Assembly (NCBI RefSeq): GCF_026151205.1
Contig: NC_087078.1
Location: forward strand, 9,254,675 to 9,318,674
Direction: 5' to 3'
Length of the DNA stretch: 64,000 nt
DNA from: Bolinopsis microptera
Taxonomy: Eukaryota > Ctenophora > Tentaculata > Lobata > Bolinopsidae
Made by a program: the position numbers and the translations under genes
Shown here: positions 26,235 through 35,035 of the stretch, one piece after another
How the letters are laid out: the number at the start of each line of letters is the position of its first letter
Numbering within the stretch: position 1 is the stretch's first letter
Notes under the pieces: model-generated
The model's input: only the letters and a program-made list of their open reading frames with translations
Database searches by the model: none
What the model was told of the DNA's origin: nothing

Positions 26235-26550
26235 GTTTCAATGAAATATTAAGTATCATTTTACATTCCTTTAATCCTAAATAAAATAAGAGCTTAAACC
26301 ACGAATTGGTTATCTAGAAGTAAACTCGAGGAAATATTCTTTGGTGATTGTATTATTCATTAAACTTTATTTGGTTGTTAGTATTTTTATTATGGCAAGT
26401 GGTTGAAGTGAGACAGGGTCAGTTTAGTGAGACAGGGTCAGTTTCTCTATTGTCTTAGAAAAATGTCTACTTTACAGTAGGCAATGCTGAGTGGCAGGAA
26501 TGAGGGACCAAAAACGCTTGGGACTAACAATGGCCCATTAACAAACCACT
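26235..26550. repeat. Dispersed repeat, copy 1 (inverted copy inside the retrotransposon)
   Basis: About 315 bp here is the reverse complement, with roughly 85-90% identity by eye, of 30,004-30,303, which lies within the LTR retrotransposon. Shared landmarks are TTTACATTCCTTTAATC, AATAAGAGCTTAAACCACG, TTTACAGTAGGCAATGCTGA and GAGTGGCAGGAATGAGGGAC. It has no coding capacity. Confidence 0.8.
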
Positions 26551-26611
26551 TCAGGCATGGCAATGATGTTATTTATGCTTACTTTGTCTGAAACTGATCC
26601 TACTGCACTTC

Positions 26612-26760
26612 CAGGGACAAAAGGATTTCGCGGCAAGTACGAAATCGCGAAATTTCCCATTCTCCGCGACAAATTTTATGTGTAGTTTAATGTATAGCCT
26701 GTTAAATTTCACGGTACCGCGAAATTTGGCCAAAATAATCGCGAAATCCTTTTGTCCCTG
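26612..26760. mobile_element. 149-bp hAT-type MITE
   Basis: The terminal inverted repeats are perfect over the first 19 bases (CAGGGACAAAAGGATTTCG) and the whole element is strongly self-complementary. It is flanked by an exact 8-bp duplication, TGCACTTC (26,604-26,611 and 26,761-26,768). CAGGG-type ends with 8-bp duplications are typical of hAT elements. It cannot encode a transposase and would depend on one elsewhere. Confidence 0.9.
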
Positions 26761-26956
26761 TGCACTTCTGATGTTCTATACAAATACCTTGGATAAAATA
26801 TTTTCATCTTTATTAGGTATAAAGAATCCATAACACAAAACACACAAACAAAATGTTTCTAATATCATGTATATAAATTACTATAAAACTTATAAATTTT
26901 ATAAAGCTAAATTTTTGTTCAACTGAGTATAATTTTGTTCTATGACAAGGCATGGG

Positions 26957-27090
26957 TGTTGTGATGTTATTATCTATATTAATTACATTGTACTGACTAT
27001 TGCCTATTCCCTATTTAGGTCCCTTAGAGTTGTATGTTAAAGCAGAGTATTACTTGTCTACTTGTTCTGGCTAAAAGCCCAACTACAACA
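26957..27090 (+). repeat. 5' LTR of the retrotransposon
   Basis: A 134-bp repeat beginning TGTTGTGATG and ending AACTACAACA. It is unusually short for an LTR. The 3' copy is at 32103-32236. Confidence 0.95.
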
Positions 27091-27102
27091 TGGTGTCAGA
27101 AG
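27091..27102 (+). promoter_or_regulatory. Primer-binding site for minus-strand DNA synthesis
   Basis: TGGTGTCAGAAG abuts the 5' LTR. The TGG start complements the CCA end of a tRNA, as in most LTR retrotransposons. I cannot name the tRNA with confidence. Confidence 0.75.
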
Positions 27103-27126
27103 TTTAGAACAACAGAAGTTTAGAAC

Positions 27127-29115
27127 ATGACGTCAGGAGTATATGCAATTCCACCGTTTAGAACAACCACGGATGAAATTGAGGATTGGATTGAGAAAAT
27201 GAAAAACTTCATTCTTGCCATGCACGGTAGTGCATGTGCGACCGATAGAAAGCTGGCTATTCTAAAAACGGTAATAGGAGACGAAGCATCTCTAGCTATT
27301 CGCAATTTTCAAGCTGGAGAGAAGGACACGTTTGAGCATTTAGTTACTAAACTCATTGCCTATTACAAACCAGCTTTGCAGACCTCAACGTACCGGCATG
27401 AATTCTACAATCAGTATCAAGAAGAGCAAGAACCAGTCGAGGACTTCATCAATCGATTACTTGACTTGGCAAGTAAATGTGGTTTCAGAATTCTGTGTAA
27501 GGCAGCAGAAGGTGCCAACTTAGCGGTGTATCATGATCTGACTAATGAGTTTGTACGTGATAGGCTCATGGTAGGACTCAGCAACGAAAGCACCAGAGCA
27601 AGACTCATGAGAGAGAAGGATATAACTTTGGAGGCAGCAGCAGAAATCGCAAGAACAGCGGAGGCAGCTAAGAAACAACTGCAACAGACTGCTAGAAACC
27701 AGAGTGTGCACGGAGTGCAGCAGTACAAAAGGGGATCTCAAACAAATTGGAAAGAGCGATTCAAAGATGACAAGAAGGACGCTTATGCGAATCGAGGAAG
27801 TGGTAGTGATCGAGTTGAAACTCAATGTAAATACTGTGGAGGCAAACATGAGAAGAGAAATTGCCCAGCATACGGTAAAACATGCCGTAAGTGTGGTAAG
27901 AAAAACCACTTTGAGAAAGTATGCAGAGCAAACAACATTAGTGAAATTGAGAGACAGCCTGAGACATACTATTATGAGACTGAGTCAGATACTCGGATGG
28001 ATAATCAACTAAACATTGGTGAGATTAGAGTTGAAATGAGTAGTCAAGAGAAATGTGAAATTGATGGGTTAACTAGAGAGTGTAATCTTAAAGTTGAAGC
28101 GTTAACTCATTGTGATTGGTACGAATGTCTTAAATTGAATGATAAAGTTTCTCACACTGTTAAAGTTGATAGTGGAGCTCAAGCTAATGTTATTGCTAAA
28201 TCAACTTTGAAATCTATATTACCTGATGTTAATTATTTTCCAACTAATGTGACACTTAGTGCCTATGGAGGGTATTCCCTTCCAGTGGTCGGTTCAGTTA
28301 AAATTAAGTGTAATTCAGTGAATGATTTGAGGAATTATAGCTTGTGTGAATTCATTGTAGTTGATGCGAATGTTAAGACAGTTTTAGGATTGAATTCTTC
28401 GATAACTATGAAATTCATTAAAGTACCGTCAGAAAAACTAATCAGCACATTTCAGAAAGTTGAGACGAGAAACGAAAAGACAGGTCCAAGTGTTAATAGT
28501 CAGGCTAACTCAACTATTCCATCAGGAGGAAAGACGAAAGAAGATTTAACCAAATTAGTTTCAGAGTTCGAGGATGTATTTGACAACACTGTAGTAGGTT
28601 GCATTAAGAATTACGAATATGAAATAAAGCTAAGCGCTGACAGTGTCCCTAAGGTTTCTAAAACCAGACCAACCCCGTTCTCAAAGAAGGATAAGATTGA
28701 GAAGGAGTTAGACAGAATGGTCAAATTGGACGTGATAGAACCAGTAGAAGAGCAGACTGACTGGGTTAATACGTACGTAGCAGTCGAGAAAGAGGATAAG
28801 ACCAGGATTTGTCTTGATCCTAATGCGCTCAATAAGTATGTCCAAAGGGAACACATGCACCTACCTACAGTTGATGATATTTACAGTGAGATAAGGAATG
28901 GTAAGTTCTACAGCAAGATTGATTTAAAGGATGGCTACTGGCAAATTCCGTTGACCAGATCCAGTTTTTTACTTACCACGTTCCAAACTCATATTGGCAG
29001 ATTTAAATTTAAGAGATTACCTTTTGGATTTAACTCAGCTAAGTTTTCCAAAAACGGGTATCCCAGGTATTTGGAGGTATTAAAGGTGTCAAGGTTATGT
29101 ATGATGATGTTTTAA
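27127..29115 (+). CDS. Gag-protease-RT (N-terminal part) of the LTR retrotransposon
   Basis: From ATG at 27127. Residues 1 to about 210 are a gag capsid-like region (FRTTTDEIEDWIEKMKNF, then EDFINRLLDLA). Two zinc knuckles start at Cys234 (CKYCGGKHEKRNC and CRKCGKKNHFEKVC). The aspartic protease active site is DSGAQ at residue 348. The RT palm begins with KIDLKDGYWQIPL, its first catalytic aspartate at 599, then LPFGFNSA. The frame then breaks near 29,045 and runs out at 29,115, before the YDD box, which sits in another frame. Gag and protease look intact. As it stands this protein lacks the second RT catalytic motif. Confidence 0.95.
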   Translation: MTSGVYAIPPFRTTTDEIEDWIEKMKNFILAMHGSACATDRKLAILKTVIGDEASLAIRNFQAGEKDTFEHLVTKLIAYYKPALQTSTYRHEFYNQYQEEQEPVEDFINRLLDLASKCGFRILCKAAEGANLAVYHDLTNEFVRDRLMVGLSNESTRARLMREKDITLEAAAEIARTAEAAKKQLQQTARNQSVHGVQQYKRGSQTNWKERFKDDKKDAYANRGSGSDRVETQCKYCGGKHEKRNCPAYGKTCRKCGKKNHFEKVCRANNISEIERQPETYYYETESDTRMDNQLNIGEIRVEMSSQEKCEIDGLTRECNLKVEALTHCDWYECLKLNDKVSHTVKVDSGAQANVIAKSTLKSILPDVNYFPTNVTLSAYGGYSLPVVGSVKIKCNSVNDLRNYSLCEFIVVDANVKTVLGLNSSITMKFIKVPSEKLISTFQKVETRNEKTGPSVNSQANSTIPSGGKTKEDLTKLVSEFEDVFDNTVVGCIKNYEYEIKLSADSVPKVSKTRPTPFSKKDKIEKELDRMVKLDVIEPVEEQTDWVNTYVAVEKEDKTRICLDPNALNKYVQREHMHLPTVDDIYSEIRNGKFYSKIDLKDGYWQIPLTRSSFLLTTFQTHIGRFKFKRLPFGFNSAKFSKNGYPRYLEVLKVSRLCMMMF

Positions 29116-29960
29116 TTTTCGGCTCGACTGAGGAAGAACACAACGAGAGGTTGAGGACAGCCCTCGTACGAGCTCGAAAAAATGGATTAAAGTTGAACAA
29201 AAACAAGTGTAAGTTTTTGTTATCTGAGGTGACGTATGTAGGTCACGTGATAAGCTCACAAGGGATTAAAGTAGATCCGAACAAGGTAGCTGATATATTA
29301 AACATGCCAAATCCAGTTGACAAGAAATGTGTACAGCGGCTGCTGGGTACATTGAATTTTTTCTCTAGGTATATACCCAATATGAGCACGATTACACACC
29401 CACTCAGAGAGCTACTTGGTAAGAATGTACCATTCAATTGGTCTACTACCCATGATAACGCTATTACTCAGATTAAACAGATACTCACTAGTGCTCCAGT
29501 TCTTGGATATTATGACGTAACACAGGCAGTTACACTCGAGACAGACGCGAGTTCACACGGTTTAGGTGCAGTAATCCTGCAAGATAACAAGCCGATTGCC
29601 TATGCATCAAGGAGTTTAACTCCAGCTCAGTTGAACTATGCTCAAATAGAGAAAGAGCTACTTGCGATAGTTTTTGGTTGTGAGAGATTTCGCCAAATCC
29701 TATACGGTAAGGAGGTGCAGGCTCATACGGACCATAAACCTCTCATTAATGTAATGAACAAGCCTTTATTAGAAAATCCAAGAAGGATACAGAGATTGCT
29801 ATTGAGATTGCAATGCTATAACCTAAAACTCCAGTATGTTCCAGGGAAAGATCTGCATGTTCCTGACATGCTTAGCAGAGCATGTTCAGTTACCAGTAAA
29901 CCAAGTGTAAGTGAAAAATTGTTAAGATTACCAAATACATATGGTAATTCAAAATCTTAA
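29097..29960 (+). CDS. RT (C-terminal part) and RNase H of the LTR retrotransposon
   Basis: This frame continues pol after the break. It opens with the RT catalytic box YDDVLIFG. RNase H follows, with TDASSHGLGAVI and later HTDHKPL. It ends at PDMLSRA plus a short tail. The true frame extends a little upstream of the first ATG, into the region overlapping the previous frame. Its stop at 29,958-29,960 falls shortly before an inserted repeat (30,004-30,303) that separates it from integrase. Confidence 0.9.
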   Translation: MYDDVLIFGSTEEEHNERLRTALVRARKNGLKLNKNKCKFLLSEVTYVGHVISSQGIKVDPNKVADILNMPNPVDKKCVQRLLGTLNFFSRYIPNMSTITHPLRELLGKNVPFNWSTTHDNAITQIKQILTSAPVLGYYDVTQAVTLETDASSHGLGAVILQDNKPIAYASRSLTPAQLNYAQIEKELLAIVFGCERFRQILYGKEVQAHTDHKPLINVMNKPLLENPRRIQRLLLRLQCYNLKLQYVPGKDLHVPDMLSRACSVTSKPSVSEKLLRLPNTYGNSKS

Positions 29961-30003
29961 ATGTTCTGATAATATGCATTTAAAGTTAAAGAATGAAACT
30001 GTT

Positions 30004-30303
30004 AGTGGTTTGTAAATGGGCCATTGTTAGCCCCAAGCGTTTTGGTCCCTCATTCCTGCCACTCAGCATTGCCTACTGTAAAGTAGAAATTTTTCTAAGA
30101 TAATAGAGAAACTGACCTTGTCTCACTAAATTCAACCACTTACCATAATTTAAATACTAACAACCAAATAAAGTTTTTTAAATAATTATATACAATCACC
30201 AAAAATATTTCCTCAAGTTTACTTCTAGCTAACTAATTCGTGGTTTAAGCTCTTATTTTATTTATGATTAAAGGAATGTAAAATAAAACTTTTCGTTTCA
30301 TTG
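30004..30303. repeat. Dispersed repeat inserted between RNase H and integrase
   Basis: This is an inverted copy of 26,235-26,550. It disconnects integrase from the rest of pol. At its right edge a 19-bp phrase (AAAACTTTTCGTTTCATTG) is repeated directly (about 30,285-30,303 and 30,304-30,322). Confidence 0.8.
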
Positions 30304-31626
30304 AAAACTTTTCGTTTCATTGATTTAGAGCTAGCGCAAGTTATCAATTATATCAAAGACGGATGGCCAAACTATATTACTGATTGCCCTGATTACGTTA
30401 AGCTGTATTGGCCACACCGCGCAGATCTTTGTTTGTATGATGGCTATGTATTGTATCATGACAGGATCGTGATTCCTAAAGCGTTGCGTGCTGAAATTCT
30501 AGCCCGTATTCACACTGGTCATCAAGGCCGTGAACGGTGCAAGAGGTTAGCTCGTAGTGCTGTATTCTGGCCTCGTATAAACAGAGACATAGATGATATA
30601 GTGGACAAGTGTGCTGAGTGTTTGCAACAACGGAATAGCCCACCGCGCGACTTGTTGAAACCTCACACAGTACCCGATAGAGCTTGGCAAAAAGTAGGGA
30701 TTGATATATTTTCGTTTGCGGGGAAACGATTTCAGATTATAGTAGATTATTTCTCGAAATGGGTCGAGACTGAACAGATCCCTATTAATGCTAGTACTTA
30801 TCATGTTTTAGAACATTTACATGAAACTTTCACGAGATTTGGATTTCCTGAGAAGATAATGAGTGATGGTGATCCGTTATACACCAGTTCTAAGTTTAAA
30901 CAGTACTGTATGAGATATGAGATAGACCATGATTATAGTTCAGCTAGATATGCACAAAGTAATGGTCAAGTTGAGAAAAGTTTGCAGCACGTCAAGAATA
31001 TTCTAGCTAAATGTGTACAGGATGGTACCGACTATAAGTTAGCTTTATTGATTTACAGGACCACACCATTAGATTGTGTGAAGAGTCCTGCTGGTATGTT
31101 ATGTAATAGGAAATTGCGCACTAATATGCCTTGTATTAACTTGCAAACTGACAGTGATATAAAGAATAAGAAGAGGTTAGAACTCCGACAGTCAAAGTCA
31201 GAGAGTTGTTACAATAGACATGTACGTAAAGATGTTAGACAATGTTTTAATCCAGGAGATTTAGTGAAATATAAGAATTCTACTGACAAGCGAGACTGGC
31301 TTCCAGGCCAAGTTGTGCGTGTTCGAAACCCAGACCGTTCGTATGTCATTCAAAATTCGTGCAGTAATTTGATCAACCGGAATAGAAGATTGATGTTAAG
31401 AGATAAGTCTAGTAAAGACCTGCAGTATAATATACAGCTTCCGGAAAATCATGTTACCACACCCAGTACGAACACTGTACCTGCACAGGTACAGAACCCG
31501 GCGTTTGTCCCCTGTCCCCGGACAGAGTCCGACCCCCAGGCACCTCCCGCCGCAGTGCCTCCCCTTCGCCGCTCAGAACGAACACACAGGAAAACTAAGT
31601 TTTACGGTGATCCTGTCAATCATTAG
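30301..31626 (+). CDS. Integrase of the LTR retrotransposon
   Basis: Integrase inserts the cDNA into the genome. An N-terminal zinc-binding HHCC motif is present (H71, H74, C104, C107). The catalytic core has D135 (KVGIDIFSF), D189 (MSDGDP) and E225 (SNGQVEKS), with 35 residues between the last two as in DDE integrases. The C-terminal part (FNPGDLVKYKN, then DWLPGQVV) resembles the Ty3/gypsy integrase tail. The N-terminus shown (MKTFRF) is formed within the repeat junction, so the natural start is lost. Confidence 0.9.
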   Translation: MKTFRFIDLELAQVINYIKDGWPNYITDCPDYVKLYWPHRADLCLYDGYVLYHDRIVIPKALRAEILARIHTGHQGRERCKRLARSAVFWPRINRDIDDIVDKCAECLQQRNSPPRDLLKPHTVPDRAWQKVGIDIFSFAGKRFQIIVDYFSKWVETEQIPINASTYHVLEHLHETFTRFGFPEKIMSDGDPLYTSSKFKQYCMRYEIDHDYSSARYAQSNGQVEKSLQHVKNILAKCVQDGTDYKLALLIYRTTPLDCVKSPAGMLCNRKLRTNMPCINLQTDSDIKNKKRLELRQSKSESCYNRHVRKDVRQCFNPGDLVKYKNSTDKRDWLPGQVVRVRNPDRSYVIQNSCSNLINRNRRLMLRDKSSKDLQYNIQLPENHVTTPSTNTVPAQVQNPAFVPCPRTESDPQAPPAAVPPLRRSERTHRKTKFYGDPVNH

Positions 31627-32102
31627 AATTCAGTAACAAGATGCGTAATTTAATTGTGTAATTGTAATACAGAGAACCAGATTTATTATTTGAGTACACC
31701 ATGTGTGTAACTGTTTGAAATTAAGAGTTTTATAAATGAATGTTTTATCAGGGATTCAAAATGTAAAACGGTTTGAGGGCTCGTTATCTTATATTTAGGG
31801 CTCATTATCTTGTGTGAATTGAGGTTTTAATTTGAAAAATTAAAAGTTTATTTGAGATAGTGAGAGAATTGAACTTTTTAATCGTTATCTGACTTAATGT
31901 TGCCTTATCTATTTCCGCCTTTATTATTTATTCGAGAAGATCTCTCCCGCCGTTTTTTATGATTTGATAATCGATGGAAGGCGCTAATGTTTTAATTTTA
32001 ATTTGTAGCGCGCACACAACAACATTACATGTGCGTGTAGAATTTAGCGGGCAGTTTCAATTTTGAGAAGAAAGAAGAGAGTAATGAACTTAATGGGGAA
32101 GT

Positions 32103-32236
32103 TGTTGTGATGTTATTATCTATATTAATTACATTGTACTGACTATTGCCTATTCCCTATTTAGGTCCCTTAGAGTTGTATGTTAAAGCAGAGTATTACT
32201 TGTCTACTTGTTCTGGCTAAAAGCCCAACTACAACA
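32103..32236 (+). repeat. 3' LTR of the retrotransposon
   Basis: Appears identical to the 5' LTR. A short purine-rich stretch (AATGGGGAAG) lies directly before it and is the likely plus-strand primer site. Confidence 0.95.
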
Positions 32237-32282
32237 ATGGGGCTGCTGCAAGTTATATTTTGTTAAGATACTACAGCTTTTG

Positions 32283-32458
32283 CAAGCTTAAGGGGGCCGG
32301 GAGGGTCTTCATCAAAATTCTCTCAAAATTGACTTTGTAGTTGTTTTTGGTGGAGGGGAGTGATATCTATCAGCTGTTTTTGGTTCCATGGAAAAATATT
32401 GTTCCTAGCCGAAATTATTGCCGGTGAAAATCTTGGACCTGAAAAAATCCCCCTTAAT
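32283..32458. repeat. Right arm of inverted repeat pair around the retroelement nest
   Basis: Reverse-complement match to 25,822-26,131, described there. It ends in TTAAG/AAGGGGG-type sequence and is followed by the LINE relic. Confidence 0.65.
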
Positions 32459-32900
32459 TAAGTAATCTATGCTTATCTTTGTTGGATCGAGAGTTTGAGA
32501 ATTCAAGTAAAAGGTAACAGCTCTTGCCAAGCCAGCGTAGATGTGAAGTTTATTGGTAAGCATGTAGCAATGTACTGAACTTAGGACTTCATCAGCTTTT
32601 TTGTATGCTAGGTTTTTATTTTTTGCAGCGACGAAGATATTTGTGTCATCAGCAAAATAAAAGAACAAATTTAGAGTTCTTTTCAGAGTTTGTTAGGTCG
32701 ATTTTGGAAATTAAGAACAGAAAGGGCCCTAGGTAGCACACTTGTGGCACTCCAAAGAGCGCAGGTAGATCGAGTATTAGATGTTTTATTGAGCACACCG
32801 ACATATTGTTTGCGGTTGGAAAGATAACTTTCCAGGAGTTTGTGTGCCCGTCCTCTGATCCCGTATGTTTAAAGTATTGAGTGATATATCGTGTCAAAAT
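32440..32900 (-). pseudogene. LINE (CR1/jockey-type) reverse-transcriptase fragment
   Basis: Reading leftward, one frame has a GVPQ box with LGPFLFLI and IDLTNS. The next frame has FYFADDTNIFVA (the RT catalytic box) followed by NKLHIY. This is the order VPQGS..LGPLLF..INDL..FADDT of CR1/jockey-type LINEs. The two parts are in different frames, and the GVPQG and KT positions are altered, so it is dead. Upstream and downstream parts of the LINE are missing. Confidence 0.8.
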
Positions 32901-32974
32901 TTTTTACTTTAAAGGTCTATGAAGATTCCTAAAACATGACTACCGGCTTTGAGCGATTGCTGAATGTGATGACC

Positions 32975-33080
32975 TTGTCATACGTTGTATGACCCGCCGC
33001 GCACGAGTGCGCGGCTCCCCCTGTATCGTCGAAACTCTACAGTATAGTGAAGCGACCGTGGGGGTCACCACGTGATACAA
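32975..33080. mobile_element. 106-bp MITE, family 2 copy A
   Basis: Starts TTGTCATACGTTGTATGACC, ends CACGTGATACAA, and is flanked by the 8-bp duplication TGATGACC (32,967-32,974 and 33,081-33,088). Internally it contains a GC-rich hairpin (CCGCGCACGAGTGCGCGG). A second copy with a different duplication is at 33,868-33,971. Confidence 0.9.
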
Positions 33081-33088
33081 TGATGACC

Positions 33089-33416
33089 TGAGTAGTTGAG
33101 TGCATGTGATGTTGAGTGACATTTTAGGAACAAACTGGCTAATGTGCAGTATTCCCTGACTCGAGAGAAACCATAAAGCCAGCCATATTGAAATGTACAA
33201 ATTAGTTTCCTTTAATCTTTAAATAATAATTGATGAAATATCAGTTTCAAGTTTAAAAATATAAATCTTGAATATGTTAACAAATTTACACTTAAACTGT
33301 AAACCATTTCATTGATTCACGATGTCAATCCTTCGCATCTCGCCGATCTGCATACGTGTGGTTGCGAGAAGAATTATTTGATGCGCGGCGCGACCCAGTA
33401 GTGCATCGCGCTACAA
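33089..33416. other. Spacer between MITEs
   Basis: No gene or repeat recognised in this AT-rich stretch, apart from a short GC-rich phrase near 33,380-33,410. Confidence 0.3.
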
Positions 33417-33425
33417 ACCATTTCA

Positions 33426-33505
33426 TTACTGGGCCGCGCTCAGCCTGTCATTCCGCCAAATCTTTATTATGTTAATGAACATAATAGCCTGGGGTCCTCA
33501 GGTAA
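33426..33505. mobile_element. 80-bp MITE, family 1 copy B
   Basis: Nearly identical to 5957-6040 (TTACTGGGCCGCGCTCAG start, GGGGTCCTCAGGTAA end). It is flanked by ACCATTTCA (33,417-33,425 and 33,506-33,514), a different target duplication from copy A. This proves independent insertion. Confidence 0.85.
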
Positions 33506-33867
33506 ACCATTTCAATACAATAAATTATTCGTTTTTTCATATTATATAATATTGGTAGCAGTGGACAATTTCCGTTACCTCTGTATTGTGCTCTGCCAAT
33601 TGCAACACTTCACACTTGAATTACTTTATTATATTATAATCATCATTTTCATATACTTACTTACTATACTTTTTTTTTAATTATTAGTTTAACACCTTCA
33701 TAAATAAAATTGTCAATTACAAATTATTTCATAAAAGCTTCCTGTTCAGGAAGCTTGAAAAAGCGCCGCGCACAGGGATTGGCGAGCCAAGTGCAGTATT
33801 AGTTTTTACTATACAGCAAATTCATCTTTGGCCTTTGTAGGTGTATACTTTATAACCTACCAAAACG

Positions 33868-33971
33868 TTGTCATACGTTGTATGACCCGCCGCGCACGAA
33901 GTGCGCGGCTCCCCTGTATCGTCCTAGTGAAAACCTAGTGAAACGACAGTGGGTGTCACAACGTGATACAA
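33868..33971. mobile_element. 104-bp MITE, family 2 copy B
   Basis: Same family as 32,975-33,080, flanked by CCAAAACG (33,860-33,867 and 33,972-33,979). It keeps the perfect hairpin CCGCGCACGAAGTGCGCGG. The two copies differ mainly in the segment between the hairpin and the right end. Confidence 0.9.
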
Positions 33972-34277
33972 CCAAAACGCGCGCCGAGTTGAACTTAAAT
34001 GTTTTACGAGTATCACTCGTTAAGTTTGGTGTTCACGCTTGAGTTTAAGGGGTGATACTTTTAAAATAATTGTTCCAAATTAATATTAGTATAGACCGTA
34101 CGTCAAACACAAAAGAATTATTGTGCAAAGCTTGCTCTATCCAGAGCCCTTGCGCTTGCAGTAGCGCGCGCCCGCCTCACGGCGGTAAAACTTGTGAAAC
34201 TTGTAAAACTTGTGAAACAAGCGCGCCCGCAGTGGCGCGAAAGCACATGGTTAGGTGAAGTGCAAAGCTAAAGAAAC

Positions 34278-34433
34278 TGCTGCTAACTTTAACTGTTGCT
34301 AACTGCTGCTAACTGCTGCTAACATTTAACTGCTCCTCACTGCTACTATGGACGCGCGCGTAGTTAGGAGCAGTGAGCAGCAGTTATGAGTTAGCAGCAG
34401 TTAGCAGCAGTTAGCAATAGTCAGCAGCAGTCA
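34278..34433. repeat. Inverted repeat built of GCTGCTAACT units
   Basis: The left arm contains several direct copies of CTGCTAACTG. The right arm contains the complementary CAGCAGTTAGCAG. Arms of about 70 bp are separated by about 10 bp containing GGACGCGCGCG, so the sequence can fold into a long hairpin. The GC-rich repeat fragment at about 34,135-34,175 lies just upstream. Confidence 0.85.
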
Positions 34434-34651
34434 GCCGCTCCTACTAAATCGCTCGCCCAAATTTTAAGAAAATTCTTTTGAGAAGGTCCTTTGGGCATGA
34501 AAGTGATCGGTGTATTTTTGGACGCTGATTCCAAATCACCCCCCATGACGTAGGGTTTAAATGCTTCCCTGGAGAGTTATGGGCAACAAACCGTTTTGGT
34601 CACGTGACAGGCTAGTAAAATACGACTTCGATTGTTTCATGTTTAGGGCCC

Positions 34652-34730
34652 GGGTTAGGGTTAGGGTTGTGGAAGGGTTATGGTTAGCTTCGGGGTTATG
34701 GTTAGGGTTAGGGTTGGGATTAGGGTTTAT
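34652..34730. repeat. Interstitial telomere-like repeats (TTAGGG)
   Basis: Degenerate GGTTAGGGTTAGGGTT units with interruptions are seen here. TTAGGG is the usual animal telomere repeat, so this is either an internal telomere-like tract or a coincidental G-rich repeat. It lies between the hairpin at 34.3 kb and the fold-back element at 35.0 kb. Confidence 0.7.
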
Positions 34731-35035
34731 GTTTGTAGCTAGCGCTATGCGTTACTGTGCCGCGCCGAACTGAGATGAATTGACATCGTCAATTAAGGTT
34801 CATGTAAAACCGTTTTTTCGGCTGCAAAACCATAAAAACCAAAAACAAAGTTACGTGATAATTTTTGGGCGAGCGGATTAGTAAGACTAAGAGCCAACAT
34901 TTTTGGTAATTGTAAGTCTTGAGGGTCAACGGTAACACTAGCAGTAACACCGAATTTGCACCACTACAAAGCAAATAATATTGCTTTTAAAGGATCACCT
35001 CCGGCCCTTAATCATCCACTGTCATGTTGCAGGAT

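Larger units (their letters stand above)
26957..32236 (+). mobile_element. Ty3/gypsy-type LTR retrotransposon, 5,280 bp, complete ends, broken pol
   Basis: The two LTRs (26957-27090 and 32103-32236, 134 bp, TG..CA) look identical base for base. A 5-bp target duplication ATGGG flanks the element (26,952-26,956 and 32,237-32,241). A primer-binding site TGGTGTCAGAAG follows the 5' LTR directly. Gene order gag, protease, RT, RNase H, integrase is that of Ty3/gypsy elements. There is no envelope-like frame after integrase. Pol is interrupted by a frame break near 29,045-29,060 and by an unrelated repeat of about 300 bp at 30,004-30,303. Identical LTRs imply recent insertion. Confidence 0.95.
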
